A stretch of 64,000 nucleotides of DNA from Halobacteriovoraceae bacterium (GTDB lineage Bacteria > Bdellovibrionota > Bacteriovoracia > Bacteriovoracales > Bacteriovoracaceae): the NCBI GenBank assembly GCA_002712005.1, contig PASP01000014.1, forward strand, positions 372,001-436,000, read 5' to 3'. Positions 36,071-44,707 of the stretch are shown here, piece after piece. Position 1 is the stretch's first letter. Each line of letters begins with the position of its first letter. The notes under the pieces are model-generated. The model saw nothing but the letters and a program-made list of their open reading frames with translations. It ran no database searches and was not told where the DNA came from. The position numbers were made by a program, and so were the translations under genes.

Positions 36071-36938
36071 GTTTCCTCTCACTCAAGGTGAACTAAAAAA
36101 TATTTTAAATAAGACACTGGAAGCTTCAGAAAAAACGGGAAAGAAACTCCTTAAACATCAAAGAAAGTTAGGTGATCTTAAAATTAGCTCAAAGCAAGCC
36201 CAGGGAGTTGTTTCCAATGCAGATGTTGAAGCAGAGAACTTCCTGATTAAACAATTAAAGCCTCTCGTAAAAGATGCAGAGTTTCTCGCTGAAGAGAGTG
36301 CCTTTGAAAAGTTTGGAGGTCGCTCAGATGCTTATCAAGCTTATCAGAAGGTTCCTTTTGCTTGGATTATTGATCCTCTAGATGGAACCACTAATTATCT
36401 CAACAATATGGACTACTATGGAGTATGTGTTTGTCTTGTCCATTATGGTGAGCCGATCCTTGCTGTCATTCATCGCCCTAGAACCTCACAAAGTTACTAC
36501 GTCATCAAGAACAAAGGCTCTTTTCTTTTAACAAAGTTAGAAACTTTAAAAGGACCAAAAGTTAAGAAAACAAAACTTGAACTGGGAAAGGGGAGTAAAA
36601 AGCTAAGGAACTCCTTGCTCGTAACGGGTTTTGCTTGTGAAAAGGGCCAAGAGTTTAAAACAGAGTTCGAAATCTTTTTAACGATGATGAAATCCGCAAG
36701 AGGGATTCGTCGTATGGGAAGTGCTGCTCTCGATATGTGCCTTGTGGCTGAGGGAATTTTTGACGGATTCTGGGAAAGAGGTCTCTCTCCATGGGATATG
36801 GCCGCCTCATCTTTAATTGCTTCTGAAGCTGGCGCTTTTGTATCTGACTATAATGGAAAGGCATTCAATCCATTTTTGTCGACTATTGTAGTAGGACATA
36901 AGAAGATAAAAAAAGAGCTTCTTAACAATTTGAAATAA
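36063..36938 (+). CDS. Inositol monophosphatase family protein (SuhB-like)
   Basis: Mg-dependent phosphatase fold. The metal-binding signature WIIDPLDGTTNYLNN is complete, with upstream FLAEES and the second motif SPWDMAASSLIASEAGA. Members hydrolyse inositol phosphates, fructose-1,6-bisphosphate or PAP; SuhB also binds RNA polymerase in E. coli. ATG 36063 has AAGGTGG five bases upstream; GTG 36054 overlaps that site. Coupled to yacG. Length 291 aa is slightly longer than SuhB because of a Lys-rich insertion (LKGPKVKKTKLELGKGSKK). Confidence 0.9.
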   Translation: MSKFPLTQGELKNILNKTLEASEKTGKKLLKHQRKLGDLKISSKQAQGVVSNADVEAENFLIKQLKPLVKDAEFLAEESAFEKFGGRSDAYQAYQKVPFAWIIDPLDGTTNYLNNMDYYGVCVCLVHYGEPILAVIHRPRTSQSYYVIKNKGSFLLTKLETLKGPKVKKTKLELGKGSKKLRNSLLVTGFACEKGQEFKTEFEIFLTMMKSARGIRRMGSAALDMCLVAEGIFDGFWERGLSPWDMAASSLIASEAGAFVSDYNGKAFNPFLSTIVVGHKKIKKELLNNLK

Positions 36939-36961
36939 CGAGATAGGAAGAGCCTTGCTCG

Positions 36962-36991
36962 TTGACACGAATTCATAGTAACCATTATAAT
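36962..36991 (+). promoter_or_regulatory. Perfect consensus sigma-70 promoter
   Basis: TTGACA (36962-36967) and TATAAT (36986-36991) are both exact consensus, with an 18-base spacer. Transcription would begin near 36998, about 50 bases before GTG 37049. Confidence 0.85.
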
Positions 36992-37048
36992 TCTATATAG
37001 TTGTATATTGCTCGGAGAGCGATTTAATTTTATTCCAAGGATGGAAGT

Positions 37049-38044
37049 GTGGAATCTATAAGATTAGTCTTAACACAATTTACTGATGAGACCATGAGCA
37101 TAGTCATTGCTATTTTGGTTTTAGTATTCTCAGTTCTTGTGGCCTATTGGTACTACAATCGTAGAAAGTTTCATCAACTCTCGCATCAAATTCCAGCTTC
37201 CGTTGTTAAGAATTATTTGGATTCTATAATCGCAAATTCAAATGCATTAAAATCTTCTCTCTTTAGAGGTGGTGGATTAGAAGTGGGGGAAGGCGTTCCC
37301 GCAATCCTACCTACCAGTGATCTTCCTACAGGTGGTATTTCAGTTGGTGGCGCTAGTAGCGAAGAACTCGCTCAAAAGAATGCAGAGATCGCTAATCTTA
37401 AATCTCTACTTTCACAAAAAGATGCAACGATAGCAGAGCTTGAAAAAATGCTAGAGGCTGCAAGATCGAGTAATGGTGGCGGTGTTTCGCAAGAAGAATA
37501 TGATATCGTTAAATCTGAAGTGGCCAGCTTAAAGAATCAACTCGAAGAAGCAAATAAAGCACTTGAAGAGGAAAAATCATCAGGTGGTGCTGGAGATCCT
37601 GAAGCTGCTGCAAAATTAGAGCAAGTTTCTTCTGAGAGAGATGAGCTAAGAGAAAGGTTAATGGAATACGAGATCATTGAAGAAGATCTTGCTAATCTAA
37701 AAAAATACCAACAAGAAAATGAACAGTTAAAGAAAACAATTGAGGAACTTCAAACTGGTGGAGCATCTAGCCCGGCACCAGAACAGGCGAGTGAGCCCCA
37801 GGCTCAGGAAGAAGCTGTTGCTGAAGCTCCTGTCGCTGAAGAAGCTCCACAAGAAGCTAGTGAACCAGAAGCTGCTGCTGAACCAGTAGAGCCACCACCG
37901 GAAGTAACTGCAGAAGAAAATCCTGCTGCCGATGACGGAGCTACTCAAGCAGCTGCAGAAGAAATGCCGGATGTTCCTTCCAATGGTGGAGATCAAAAAT
38001 CGGCTGATGAGCTTCTGAGTGAATTTGAAAAAATGTTAGGATAA
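37049..38044 (+). CDS. Membrane-anchored coiled-coil protein with acidic Ala/Pro-rich tail
   Basis: 331 aa. One transmembrane helix (VIAILVLVFSVLVAYWYYN, about residues 20-40), a basic RRKFHQL stop-transfer, a Gly-rich linker, then a coiled coil (about 105-235: AEIANLKSLLSQKDATIAELE and so on). The tail of ~80 residues is dominated by Ala, Glu and Pro (APVAEEAPQEA), with a closing amphipathic helix ADELLSEFEKMLG. GTG 37049 has an AAGGATGGAAG ribosome site; ATG 37094 would still keep the helix. The gene is led by a perfect consensus promoter, so it is probably abundant. The layout fits a cytoplasm-facing scaffold; the family is not recognised. Confidence 0.75.
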   Translation: MESIRLVLTQFTDETMSIVIAILVLVFSVLVAYWYYNRRKFHQLSHQIPASVVKNYLDSIIANSNALKSSLFRGGGLEVGEGVPAILPTSDLPTGGISVGGASSEELAQKNAEIANLKSLLSQKDATIAELEKMLEAARSSNGGGVSQEEYDIVKSEVASLKNQLEEANKALEEEKSSGGAGDPEAAAKLEQVSSERDELRERLMEYEIIEEDLANLKKYQQENEQLKKTIEELQTGGASSPAPEQASEPQAQEEAVAEAPVAEEAPQEASEPEAAAEPVEPPPEVTAEENPAADDGATQAAAEEMPDVPSNGGDQKSADELLSEFEKMLG

Positions 38045-38084
38045 TTTTTTAATCAAATTAAAATTAAGAATAAGGATTACACTT

Positions 38085-38885
38085 ATGTTAACCAAGTCTG
38101 CATTACTATTGTCCGTATTAGTACTCCTTCCTTATTCAAATCTTTCATTTGCAGGTCAAAAGGCTCCAAATCTAAATAAAGTCATGGTGAAAACTCCAAG
38201 GACTCAGTCTGCTGTGAAAGAGGTCATCCTTTCTGAATTTAAAAAAGAACTTTCTAATAAAGAAGTTTTAAATTTGAAAAAGCAGGTTCTTTCCTATTCA
38301 GGAAAGGCCATTCCTGCCCTAATCGATGTTATGAAAACAGGTACCTATCCTGATAAAAATCGCTGGATCGCGACTTTTCTCGTGGGAAGAATTATGGGGA
38401 AGAAGAGTAGTCCTTTTCTCGCAAAATTCTTAAAACATCCCAACTGGGTCTTAAGAATGGCCTCTTTGAAGACTTTATTGGCCCTTAAAGAAAAAAAATA
38501 TTCTTCTCTGTATGGAAAGGCCCTAAAAGATAATAGCTTCATCGTAAGAAAACAGGCCCTTGATAATATTCGCTTGCTTAATGCTAAAGACCAAGCTCCA
38601 TACGTATGGAGCATGCTCTATGACAAAAGAAATTATTACGCTCCAAAAGATGGTACTAAGAAAAGAACAAATCTTATCAAGCAGGCCATACGTACTGTTG
38701 GAGAACTTAAATTTGAAAAAGCTAAAAAGCCTCTTCTTAGCATGATCCAAAAGAAAAAATACGAAGATATTTTTAATGCGATCGATTACAGTCTTACAAA
38801 AATTACGGGTAAGAAATCTCCAGAAGAACACAATTTAAAAATGCGTTTTTGGAAGAGAATAGCGCTTTCTGAAGTTACTCTATAA
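38085..38885 (+). CDS. Secreted HEAT-repeat-like protein
   Basis: A signal peptide (LLLSVLVLLPYSNLSFAG) is followed by an all-helical domain with HEAT-like repeats: SGKAIPALIDVMK, SSPFLAKFLKHPNWVLRMASLKTLLAL, DNSFIVRKQALDNIRLL and FEKAKKPLLSMIQ. Very basic. Such repeats form protein-binding solenoids. AAGGATTACACTT precedes ATG 38085, and the gene lies 40 bp after the coiled-coil protein gene, likely on the same transcript. It is convergent with the lipoprotein gene that follows. Partner unknown. Confidence 0.75.
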   Translation: MLTKSALLLSVLVLLPYSNLSFAGQKAPNLNKVMVKTPRTQSAVKEVILSEFKKELSNKEVLNLKKQVLSYSGKAIPALIDVMKTGTYPDKNRWIATFLVGRIMGKKSSPFLAKFLKHPNWVLRMASLKTLLALKEKKYSSLYGKALKDNSFIVRKQALDNIRLLNAKDQAPYVWSMLYDKRNYYAPKDGTKKRTNLIKQAIRTVGELKFEKAKKPLLSMIQKKKYEDIFNAIDYSLTKITGKKSPEEHNLKMRFWKRIALSEVTL

Positions 38886-38915
38886 AAGCGACTCTTTCCT
38901 CGTCAAAGGTCAGTT

Positions 38916-39497
38916 TTAGAAGTTCGCTTCTAGTTCTTTGGCCTTTTGTTCTTCAATCTTCTTAAGTTTTCCAGCGATAGCGAGATTTCGTTCTATACGA
39001 TAGAGAATTGTTTTTTCAAGAATTCCATCACTTGGGATAACCTTCCAGCCTTGAAGAAAGTCTTGTTCGATCATCTGTCGACGGTAAACAGTAACCTTAG
39101 CGACTTCACGTTTACTGCGATAGCCTTTAACGACGTTGATGATAAGTTTATACTTAGCGGCTTTTACAGCATCACTAGAGCCAAAGCTGTCTGCAAAGTT
39201 AACCTCTAGAGTATTGTCGGTCCATCGAGTTTTGATGACACCAGCTTCTTGATTGGTTACTTCTAGATTGTACTTTGTCATAACTTGTAAAACGGCGAGC
39301 CAAGTTTGATTGTAGTCATTTTTAAAGACTTTCTGAGGGATTTCGAATTCTTCTGTGATATAGCGAAATTGCTCGTAGCTACTGCATGTTGATAATGACC
39401 CTAATAGGGAAAGGTAGATTAGAGTAAGAGATAGGAGTTTACCAGTTCTGGAAGTTTGGAATATTTGGAAAATATAGATAAATGACTTCATTTTCAT
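38916..39497 (-). CDS. Lipoprotein with BamC-like features
   Basis: A signal peptide with lipobox LLGSLSTC predicts a lipoprotein, and the domain begins VFKNDYNQTWLAVLQVMTKY, then VIKTRWTDNTLEVNF and KLIINVVKGYRSKREVAKVTVYRR. The order 'TW-x-AV...T-x-W...beta strands' resembles the helix-grip domain of BamC/NlpB, but similarity is too weak to be firm. ATG 39497 is chosen because AGGATT lies 8 bases upstream. It ends with a Glu/Lys helix (KKIEEQKAKELEANF). Confidence 0.65.
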   Translation of the reverse strand: MKMKSFIYIFQIFQTSRTGKLLSLTLIYLSLLGSLSTCSSYEQFRYITEEFEIPQKVFKNDYNQTWLAVLQVMTKYNLEVTNQEAGVIKTRWTDNTLEVNFADSFGSSDAVKAAKYKLIINVVKGYRSKREVAKVTVYRRQMIEQDFLQGWKVIPSDGILEKTILYRIERNLAIAGKLKKIEEQKAKELEANF

Positions 39498-39672
39498 TAA
39501 AATAATCCTAAAAAGAATAGAGGCATTCTTTAAGTTGAGCATTTATCCCTATCGATTAAATTTAGCATTGTGGAAAATTGGGATAAAGCTTTGTATACTT
39601 CTTCTATTGTAACCTGTGTAAGATAGAGTGCAAATTACTAGCCTCATTTTCCTCTTGGTGGAGTAAATAATT

Positions 39673-40668
39673 ATGAGTGATATCAAAGGTCAAAGTGCTG
39701 TAGAGATTATGGCAAATGTTTTAAGTATAGAAGCTTATGCCATTAATAAAGCTGCAGATCGGTTGAGTGAGGACTCTGCTCATCAACTCATGAACTTATT
39801 CCAAGAACTGATTGTTCAAAAAGGAAGTTTGATATTTTGTGGAGTGGGGAAGTCAGGGATTATTGGCCAAAAGTTAGCGGCTACTTTCTCATCACTAGGT
39901 CTTCCTAGCTTTTTTCTTCATCCTACAGAAGCTCTTCATGGAGACTTGGGAATGGTTCGATCAGAGGATGCAATTGTTCTGATTTCCTATTCGGGAACAG
40001 CAGAAGAAATTCTAAAACTGATTCCTTTTTTAAAAATTGAAAAAAATAAGAGAGTGGCACTGGTTGGGAAAGAGGATTCTCCGATTGTTAAAGAGAGTGG
40101 GATTTTTCTAGATTGCTATGTGAATAAAGAAGCATGTGTGAATAATCAAGCTCCTACAACGAGCTCTACTTTAACGATGGCGATGGGTGATGCTATGGCC
40201 GTTTTATATGAAAATATTATTGGTCTCTCTAGAGAAGGTTTTGCTCTCAATCATCCAGGGGGAAGACTAGGAAAGTCTTTGAGGTTGAAAGTTGGTGACC
40301 TTATGATTGCCAAAGATAAGTGCCCATGTTTGAGCCCAAAACAAACCTTAAAAGAAGCGATTGTGGCCATGACTGATCGTCCAGTAGGAGCCTGTTTTGT
40401 TTTAAATGATAAAGAAGAAATCGAAGGTTTACTTGTCGATGGTGATATTAAGAGATTCTTCTCTAAAGATAATCTCAATCTTGAGTCTGATATTCTTTCT
40501 CTAATGAATAAAAGTCCGATTACTATTTCTCAGGATGAATTGGCCGTTGAAGGACTTAAATTGATGGAAGAAGGAAAGCGACCATTTTCACTTCTTCCAG
40601 TTGTAGATGCTGATCAAAAATTTGTTGGAGTTCTACGGCTTCATGATCTTTTTAAAGAGGGCCTGTAG
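39673..40668 (+). CDS. kdsD: Arabinose-5-phosphate isomerase KdsD/KpsF
   Basis: Converts ribulose 5-phosphate to arabinose 5-phosphate, the precursor of Kdo for LPS core. A SIS domain (about residues 35-185) has CGVGKSGIIGQKLAATFSS, HPTEALHGDLGM and LISYSGTAEEI. Two CBS domains follow (about 205-330: KEAIVAMTDRPVGACFVL, LVDGDIKRF, PVVDADQKFVGVLRLHDL). Length 331 aa matches the family. A GGTGGAG ribosome site precedes ATG 39673. Its 3' end overlaps the convergent lnt gene by 28 bases. Confidence 0.94.
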   Translation: MSDIKGQSAVEIMANVLSIEAYAINKAADRLSEDSAHQLMNLFQELIVQKGSLIFCGVGKSGIIGQKLAATFSSLGLPSFFLHPTEALHGDLGMVRSEDAIVLISYSGTAEEILKLIPFLKIEKNKRVALVGKEDSPIVKESGIFLDCYVNKEACVNNQAPTTSSTLTMAMGDAMAVLYENIIGLSREGFALNHPGGRLGKSLRLKVGDLMIAKDKCPCLSPKQTLKEAIVAMTDRPVGACFVLNDKEEIEGLLVDGDIKRFFSKDNLNLESDILSLMNKSPITISQDELAVEGLKLMEEGKRPFSLLPVVDADQKFVGVLRLHDLFKEGL

Positions 40669-42290
40669 ATTTTTGTTTCAAAAATCAGCGCAAATAAGAA
40701 GCAAAGAATCGCAATGATAAAGAAACTCAAGAATCCATAGCTTTGCCATAGTGTAGGACTACGCTCTGGAGTGTGAAGATCAATATCTAAAACTGATTCC
40801 GTAAATAGTTTTAAACGTCGAGATTCTGAGCCATCTGGATAAAGTAGACTTGAAATTCCCGTATTTGTCATTCTTACAATAGGGATATTGAATTCTACCG
40901 CCCTCCAATGCGTGAGGAATTGATGTTGAAAGGGTTCACTTGTTCTTCCATACCAGCTGTCGTTGGTTAAATTAATAAGGAAATCCGTGTCTCTTTGTTC
41001 ATTTAAAAAATCTCTAATATAAGAAGAGAATAAGATCTCATAGCAGATTGCTGCAATAAATGTTTTCTTATTCTCTAATTTAAATTGAGTGAATCTATTT
41101 CCGCGGGCGAAGTAAGAAATATTTTTAATAACTTTGGCCAAATAAGGATTGAGTGGGCCAAAAGGTAGTCCTTCTCCAAAAGGAATGAGCAGTTGTTTAT
41201 GATAGACATCATTAAACGTTCCTTCCTTGTTAATGAGAAAAGCAGCATTATATTCTGTCTCGTAGTAATTGCCATCTTCTTCTTTAGATTTGTCATATCC
41301 ACCAAAGAATAGTGGAGCGACAGAAAGGCTTGTGGTTTGCTGTACCAGACTAGGAACAAAGCTTGGATTCATTCGTAAAATAGCAGAGTTTAATAGCTGG
41401 GGGTAAGCCGTTTCTGGCCAAATAACGAGGTCAATTGGCGCTTGTGCACCCCTGGTACTTAGGTTGAGATAGGATTTATAGATTTCCTGAATAGACCTTT
41501 GATCACCTGATTCAGACTGAAGCTTCATAAAGTTTCCAACATTCGCTTGAACTAATCTTAAGCGTGTTGGAGAGGAGTCATTTTCTGGATTCCATTGAAG
41601 AGGAAAAATAAAGTTTAGAATAACAAAACAAAGAAAAGCTCCGATGGCCAAAAAATCAATCTTCTTTGTTCTCCATAGTGAAGTAAAGGAGAGAATAAAC
41701 CAATAGCTCATAAAACTAAAAAGAGGTACTCCAAAAAGAGGAGCTAACCCTAAGTTAGGTGCAAGGCTTAGCCAAGTATGACCAATATGAGCAGGAAATT
41801 GTTGAGGAATAAAACGATCTAGTAAGGTGAACAGAAGAGCAAGTAGAACATTTCGGGAATAGATATTGCCGGCCAATTTTGAACTTTTAAAATTAAGTTT
41901 ACTCCACATATGAATCAATAGAATAAAAACTAAAAGTTGAGGCATAATTATAAGAGAGAAGAGCAAGCCTAAGAGAGTATTGATAGGAAATGGAACGGAT
42001 CCGAATTCATTAAGGGTATAAGGAATCCAATAGTATCCACTTAAGCAGTGACCAGCACAAAAGACGAGGCCAGTGAGAAGTTTTTGATAGAGCTTTCTCT
42101 CATAAAGTTTTTGCGAAGCCTCTCGTGAATAGGGGAGCGAAAGGGAAATAAAGAGAAAGAATATTCCAAGGAAGCTATAACCCATGAAATGGGGGAGATC
42201 CTTCATAGGGAAACCCATAGAATAGAGAAGGCCCCCTACAAAAGGTAAGAGATAGAATAAAATCCAAGGCTTTAAAAAAAATGAACTCAT
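40641..42290 (-). CDS. lnt: Apolipoprotein N-acyltransferase Lnt
   Basis: Adds the third acyl chain to lipoproteins in the inner membrane. About six hydrophobic segments span the first ~220 residues, and a nitrilase-like periplasmic domain carries the Glu-Lys-Cys triad. Glu lies in VIWPETAYPQ (about residue 295), Lys in YHKQLLIPFGE and Cys in AAICYEILFSSY. A last hydrophobic helix lies near the C-terminus. ATG 42290 has CAGG upstream; TTG 42302 is an alternative. With the LolC/D pair and several lipoproteins, the window covers much of the lipoprotein pathway. Confidence 0.93.
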   Translation of the reverse strand: MSSFFLKPWILFYLLPFVGGLLYSMGFPMKDLPHFMGYSFLGIFFLFISLSLPYSREASQKLYERKLYQKLLTGLVFCAGHCLSGYYWIPYTLNEFGSVPFPINTLLGLLFSLIIMPQLLVFILLIHMWSKLNFKSSKLAGNIYSRNVLLALLFTLLDRFIPQQFPAHIGHTWLSLAPNLGLAPLFGVPLFSFMSYWFILSFTSLWRTKKIDFLAIGAFLCFVILNFIFPLQWNPENDSSPTRLRLVQANVGNFMKLQSESGDQRSIQEIYKSYLNLSTRGAQAPIDLVIWPETAYPQLLNSAILRMNPSFVPSLVQQTTSLSVAPLFFGGYDKSKEEDGNYYETEYNAAFLINKEGTFNDVYHKQLLIPFGEGLPFGPLNPYLAKVIKNISYFARGNRFTQFKLENKKTFIAAICYEILFSSYIRDFLNEQRDTDFLINLTNDSWYGRTSEPFQHQFLTHWRAVEFNIPIVRMTNTGISSLLYPDGSESRRLKLFTESVLDIDLHTPERSPTLWQSYGFLSFFIIAILCFLFALIFETKIYRPSLKRS

Positions 42291-42380
42291 GAAAACCTGC
42301 AATAAACGTGTTCACAAAGAAAGGCCTTCACGTTATTCTCTATAGAGAGGGAGTGAAATCCTACACTTTATAACTATATC

Positions 42381-43097
42381 TTGCAGAGGTATCATTTGCT
42401 AGAGCCCCATATAAATTCTCAAAAAAAGAAAAAGGTTCTCTATATTGATGACCCTTTGCGTCTTGGGGAGAAGATTGAGGTAAAGGATATATGTCCCTCC
42501 TGCCACTCTCTTCATATTACCAAGTCTCATTGTGAATCTTGTGGCCTCCAGTTTTGGATAGATATTATCGGGGAGCCTTTTGGTGCTCGTAGTTTCTTTA
42601 CTTTGAAGGACGACTTTTCTTTAGAGTTGTCTCGTATGAATTACATTCATTGGAAACTTTCTATAGAGAGCTTTAAAAAGAAGTCTGAGGTTCAGAGGTA
42701 TTTAAGACATAGTTTGAAGCGCTATAGAGATTTGATTCAATTCTTTTCACAGCTTGAAGAGCATTCGATTGAAAGTGATCAGTTACGACTCTTTATTTAT
42801 GAAACGAAAGAGTTGATGCACGAATATAATAAGTTTAAAGGTGATTTATCCGCTCTTTTTATTCCCTTACAATCAGCTTCTTTTGATTCGTCTTTAGCGA
42901 TGGCCGTAGAAAAGGAACTTTCTTCGTTTCTTAATCAAATGGAGCGTTGGGAAGATCATTCAAGCAATGGACAGAGTCCTAAACGAGGCTTTTCTTCATG
43001 GACTCTGCTTAAAAGAGGTTTTCTATTTGAGGCTTTGGCCAGTATTGGAGCTGTGACATTAGCCTCTTATCTTGTTATGCGTTTTCTTGTATCTTAA
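42381..43097 (+). CDS. Zinc-ribbon protein with C-terminal membrane helix
   Basis: 238 aa. An N-terminal four-cysteine ribbon (ICPSCHSLHITKSHCESCGL) is followed by a helical middle (residues ~80-190) and a C-terminal hydrophobic helix (ASIGAVTLASYLVMRFLVS) that would anchor it in the membrane with the ribbon in the cytoplasm. TTG 42381 is a weak start; TTG 42396 is also possible. Convergent with the subtilase, overlapping by 4 bases. Unrecognised family. Confidence 0.65.
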   Translation: MQRYHLLEPHINSQKKKKVLYIDDPLRLGEKIEVKDICPSCHSLHITKSHCESCGLQFWIDIIGEPFGARSFFTLKDDFSLELSRMNYIHWKLSIESFKKKSEVQRYLRHSLKRYRDLIQFFSQLEEHSIESDQLRLFIYETKELMHEYNKFKGDLSALFIPLQSASFDSSLAMAVEKELSSFLNQMERWEDHSSNGQSPKRGFSSWTLLKRGFLFEALASIGAVTLASYLVMRFLVS

Positions 43098-44332
43098 TTT
43101 GCTTTTCTGTAAATAATTTTTCCAGGAACAACTCTCTTGGCCTTTCTTTTCTTACTAACCTGAGCAACTTCTCTATTCTTAGTTGCAAGACCACGAGTTT
43201 TCTTAGCTTTTAGGTATTGAGCTGCAAATACTTGAGCATGACCAGCATCAAGTCTTCCACCACTTGAACATTTTGCCATTAGTGTTGCTTCTTGTTTAGC
43301 AGATTGCTTAATCACTTCTTTAACTTCTTCTGTTGAAAGTTCTGGATATTGACTCATAATGAGAGCCGCTGCTCCTGATACAAAAGCGGTTGCTTGACTT
43401 GTTCCTGTTAAGTAACCTGATCTTCCTTTCGGTAGAGCTGAACGAATTCTGTAACCTGGTGCAGAGATATCAACACTCTTTTTTCCCCAATTAGAAGAAC
43501 CAAGCATTTGAAGTTGTTTATTATGAGCCGTTACAGTAATAATATTCTTAAGTCCGTAACTTGCTGGATAGTATGCATTAGAACGAATATCAATATTTGA
43601 TTCTTCATTTCCTGCTGCTGCAACAACAAGGATTCCTTTTCTTTCAGCTTCTTTTAAAATCTTAAGCTCCTCAAGTGCTGGCTCTGGACCTCCACCTGAA
43701 TAATTGATGACATCAACATTTTGTTCAACAGCATATCTTAGAGCTTCAATAGTAGAGTCAAGATTATCTTGTCCTGATGCCTTAGGGTTATAATATTTAA
43801 GAGATAGAATCTTAACATTTGGATAAACACTTTTGATAATTCCTGAAACGTGAGTACCGTGTCCGTGATCATCAAATGGTTGGCCAGCGTTCTTTCTATT
43901 TTTTGAAAAATCAATTCCATAATTCATTACAGAAGGTGAACCTTTCGTTACATAAATATTATCTTTTAAGAAGGGATGCTTAGGATCGATACCTGTATCA
44001 ATAACAGCAACCACAATATCTTTCTTTTTTCTAAATGTTTTCCAAGCAGGAACAAGATTGATAGATGAAGTTCTGTTACTTGGTTCAACACCCCAGCTCG
44101 AGTATTCAGATGTAAGTACACTGGGGTCAAAAGAGAGACGAATCTTCTTCTTTTCTTGTTTCTTTTTATCGGATTGAAATTGCTTTTTAATAACTTTATT
44201 CATCATGTGCTGAGGAAGAGATGACTTTCTCTGTACTGTTTTGGCCATAGTTGTAGCACTGAAACCAGTAAGAGTGATCAAAGTGGAAACGAAGATCTTA
44301 TCCATTTTGGTCTTGTTCTTTTTGTTCATCAT
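43094..44332 (-). CDS. Secreted subtilisin-family serine protease (S8)
   Basis: A signal peptide (residues ~11-30) and a basic pro-region are followed by a complete S8 domain. Asp112 lies in VAVIDTGID, His158 in DDHGHGTHVSG, the oxyanion Asn242 in AAAGNEE, and Ser312 in LTGTSQATAFVSG. The first ~100 residues are very Lys/Gln-rich and too short for a canonical inhibitor I9 domain. The C-terminal ~45 residues are again basic (KKRKAKRVVPG). Extracellular or periplasmic proteolysis is expected. In a predator this would suit prey digestion, which is inference. Confidence 0.93.
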   Translation of the reverse strand: MMNKKNKTKMDKIFVSTLITLTGFSATTMAKTVQRKSSLPQHMMNKVIKKQFQSDKKKQEKKKIRLSFDPSVLTSEYSSWGVEPSNRTSSINLVPAWKTFRKKKDIVVAVIDTGIDPKHPFLKDNIYVTKGSPSVMNYGIDFSKNRKNAGQPFDDHGHGTHVSGIIKSVYPNVKILSLKYYNPKASGQDNLDSTIEALRYAVEQNVDVINYSGGGPEPALEELKILKEAERKGILVVAAAGNEESNIDIRSNAYYPASYGLKNIITVTAHNKQLQMLGSSNWGKKSVDISAPGYRIRSALPKGRSGYLTGTSQATAFVSGAAALIMSQYPELSTEEVKEVIKQSAKQEATLMAKCSSGGRLDAGHAQVFAAQYLKAKKTRGLATKNREVAQVSKKRKAKRVVPGKIIYRKAN

Positions 44333-44707
44333 GTTTTCTTCCTACTTAATAAAGTTATTATTACTACGAATTTCTCTCTGTTATAGAAGCAAGGATTGGG
44401 CCAAGTTAAACTAAGTGATATTAGATATTTAGGGCGGCATTTTGCCGGGGGATGCGTTTATTTATTTGTGGGCCGTATAAAATTTAAACAATTTGAAGCA
44501 GGAAGAAGAAAGTTGAGTGATAAATCTGTAAAAGCTTTAAACAAACGCTAAGGGATACAGTCCCTGGAAACCTTGTAATATCAGGTGCTTATAAAATGTT
44601 AGATAGAATAGGGAGTCTAGGGCTTCTTAAGGGCCTTTAGGAGCGAAATCAGTATAATTTGAGTTGAAATGATATTAAAAAATTGGATTGAGAACCCCGG
44701 AGGGAAA
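44333..44707. other. Intergenic region without a convincing gene
   Basis: 375 bases between the divergent subtilase and aldehyde dehydrogenase genes. The longest open frame (TTG-initiated, about 45 codons, ending at a TAA just before GGGATACAG near 44550) has no ribosome site and unremarkable composition. Short inverted sequences such as AGGGATACAGTCCCT around 44551-44566 could give a small stem in a leader RNA. I cannot assign a known riboswitch or sRNA. The GGAGG ribosome site of the dehydrogenase is at the right edge. Confidence 0.5.

Noticed and set aside
44333-44707. Riboswitch or small ORF before the aldehyde dehydrogenase
   Set aside because: No match to a riboswitch core I know; the open frame lacks a ribosome site and a convincing start.
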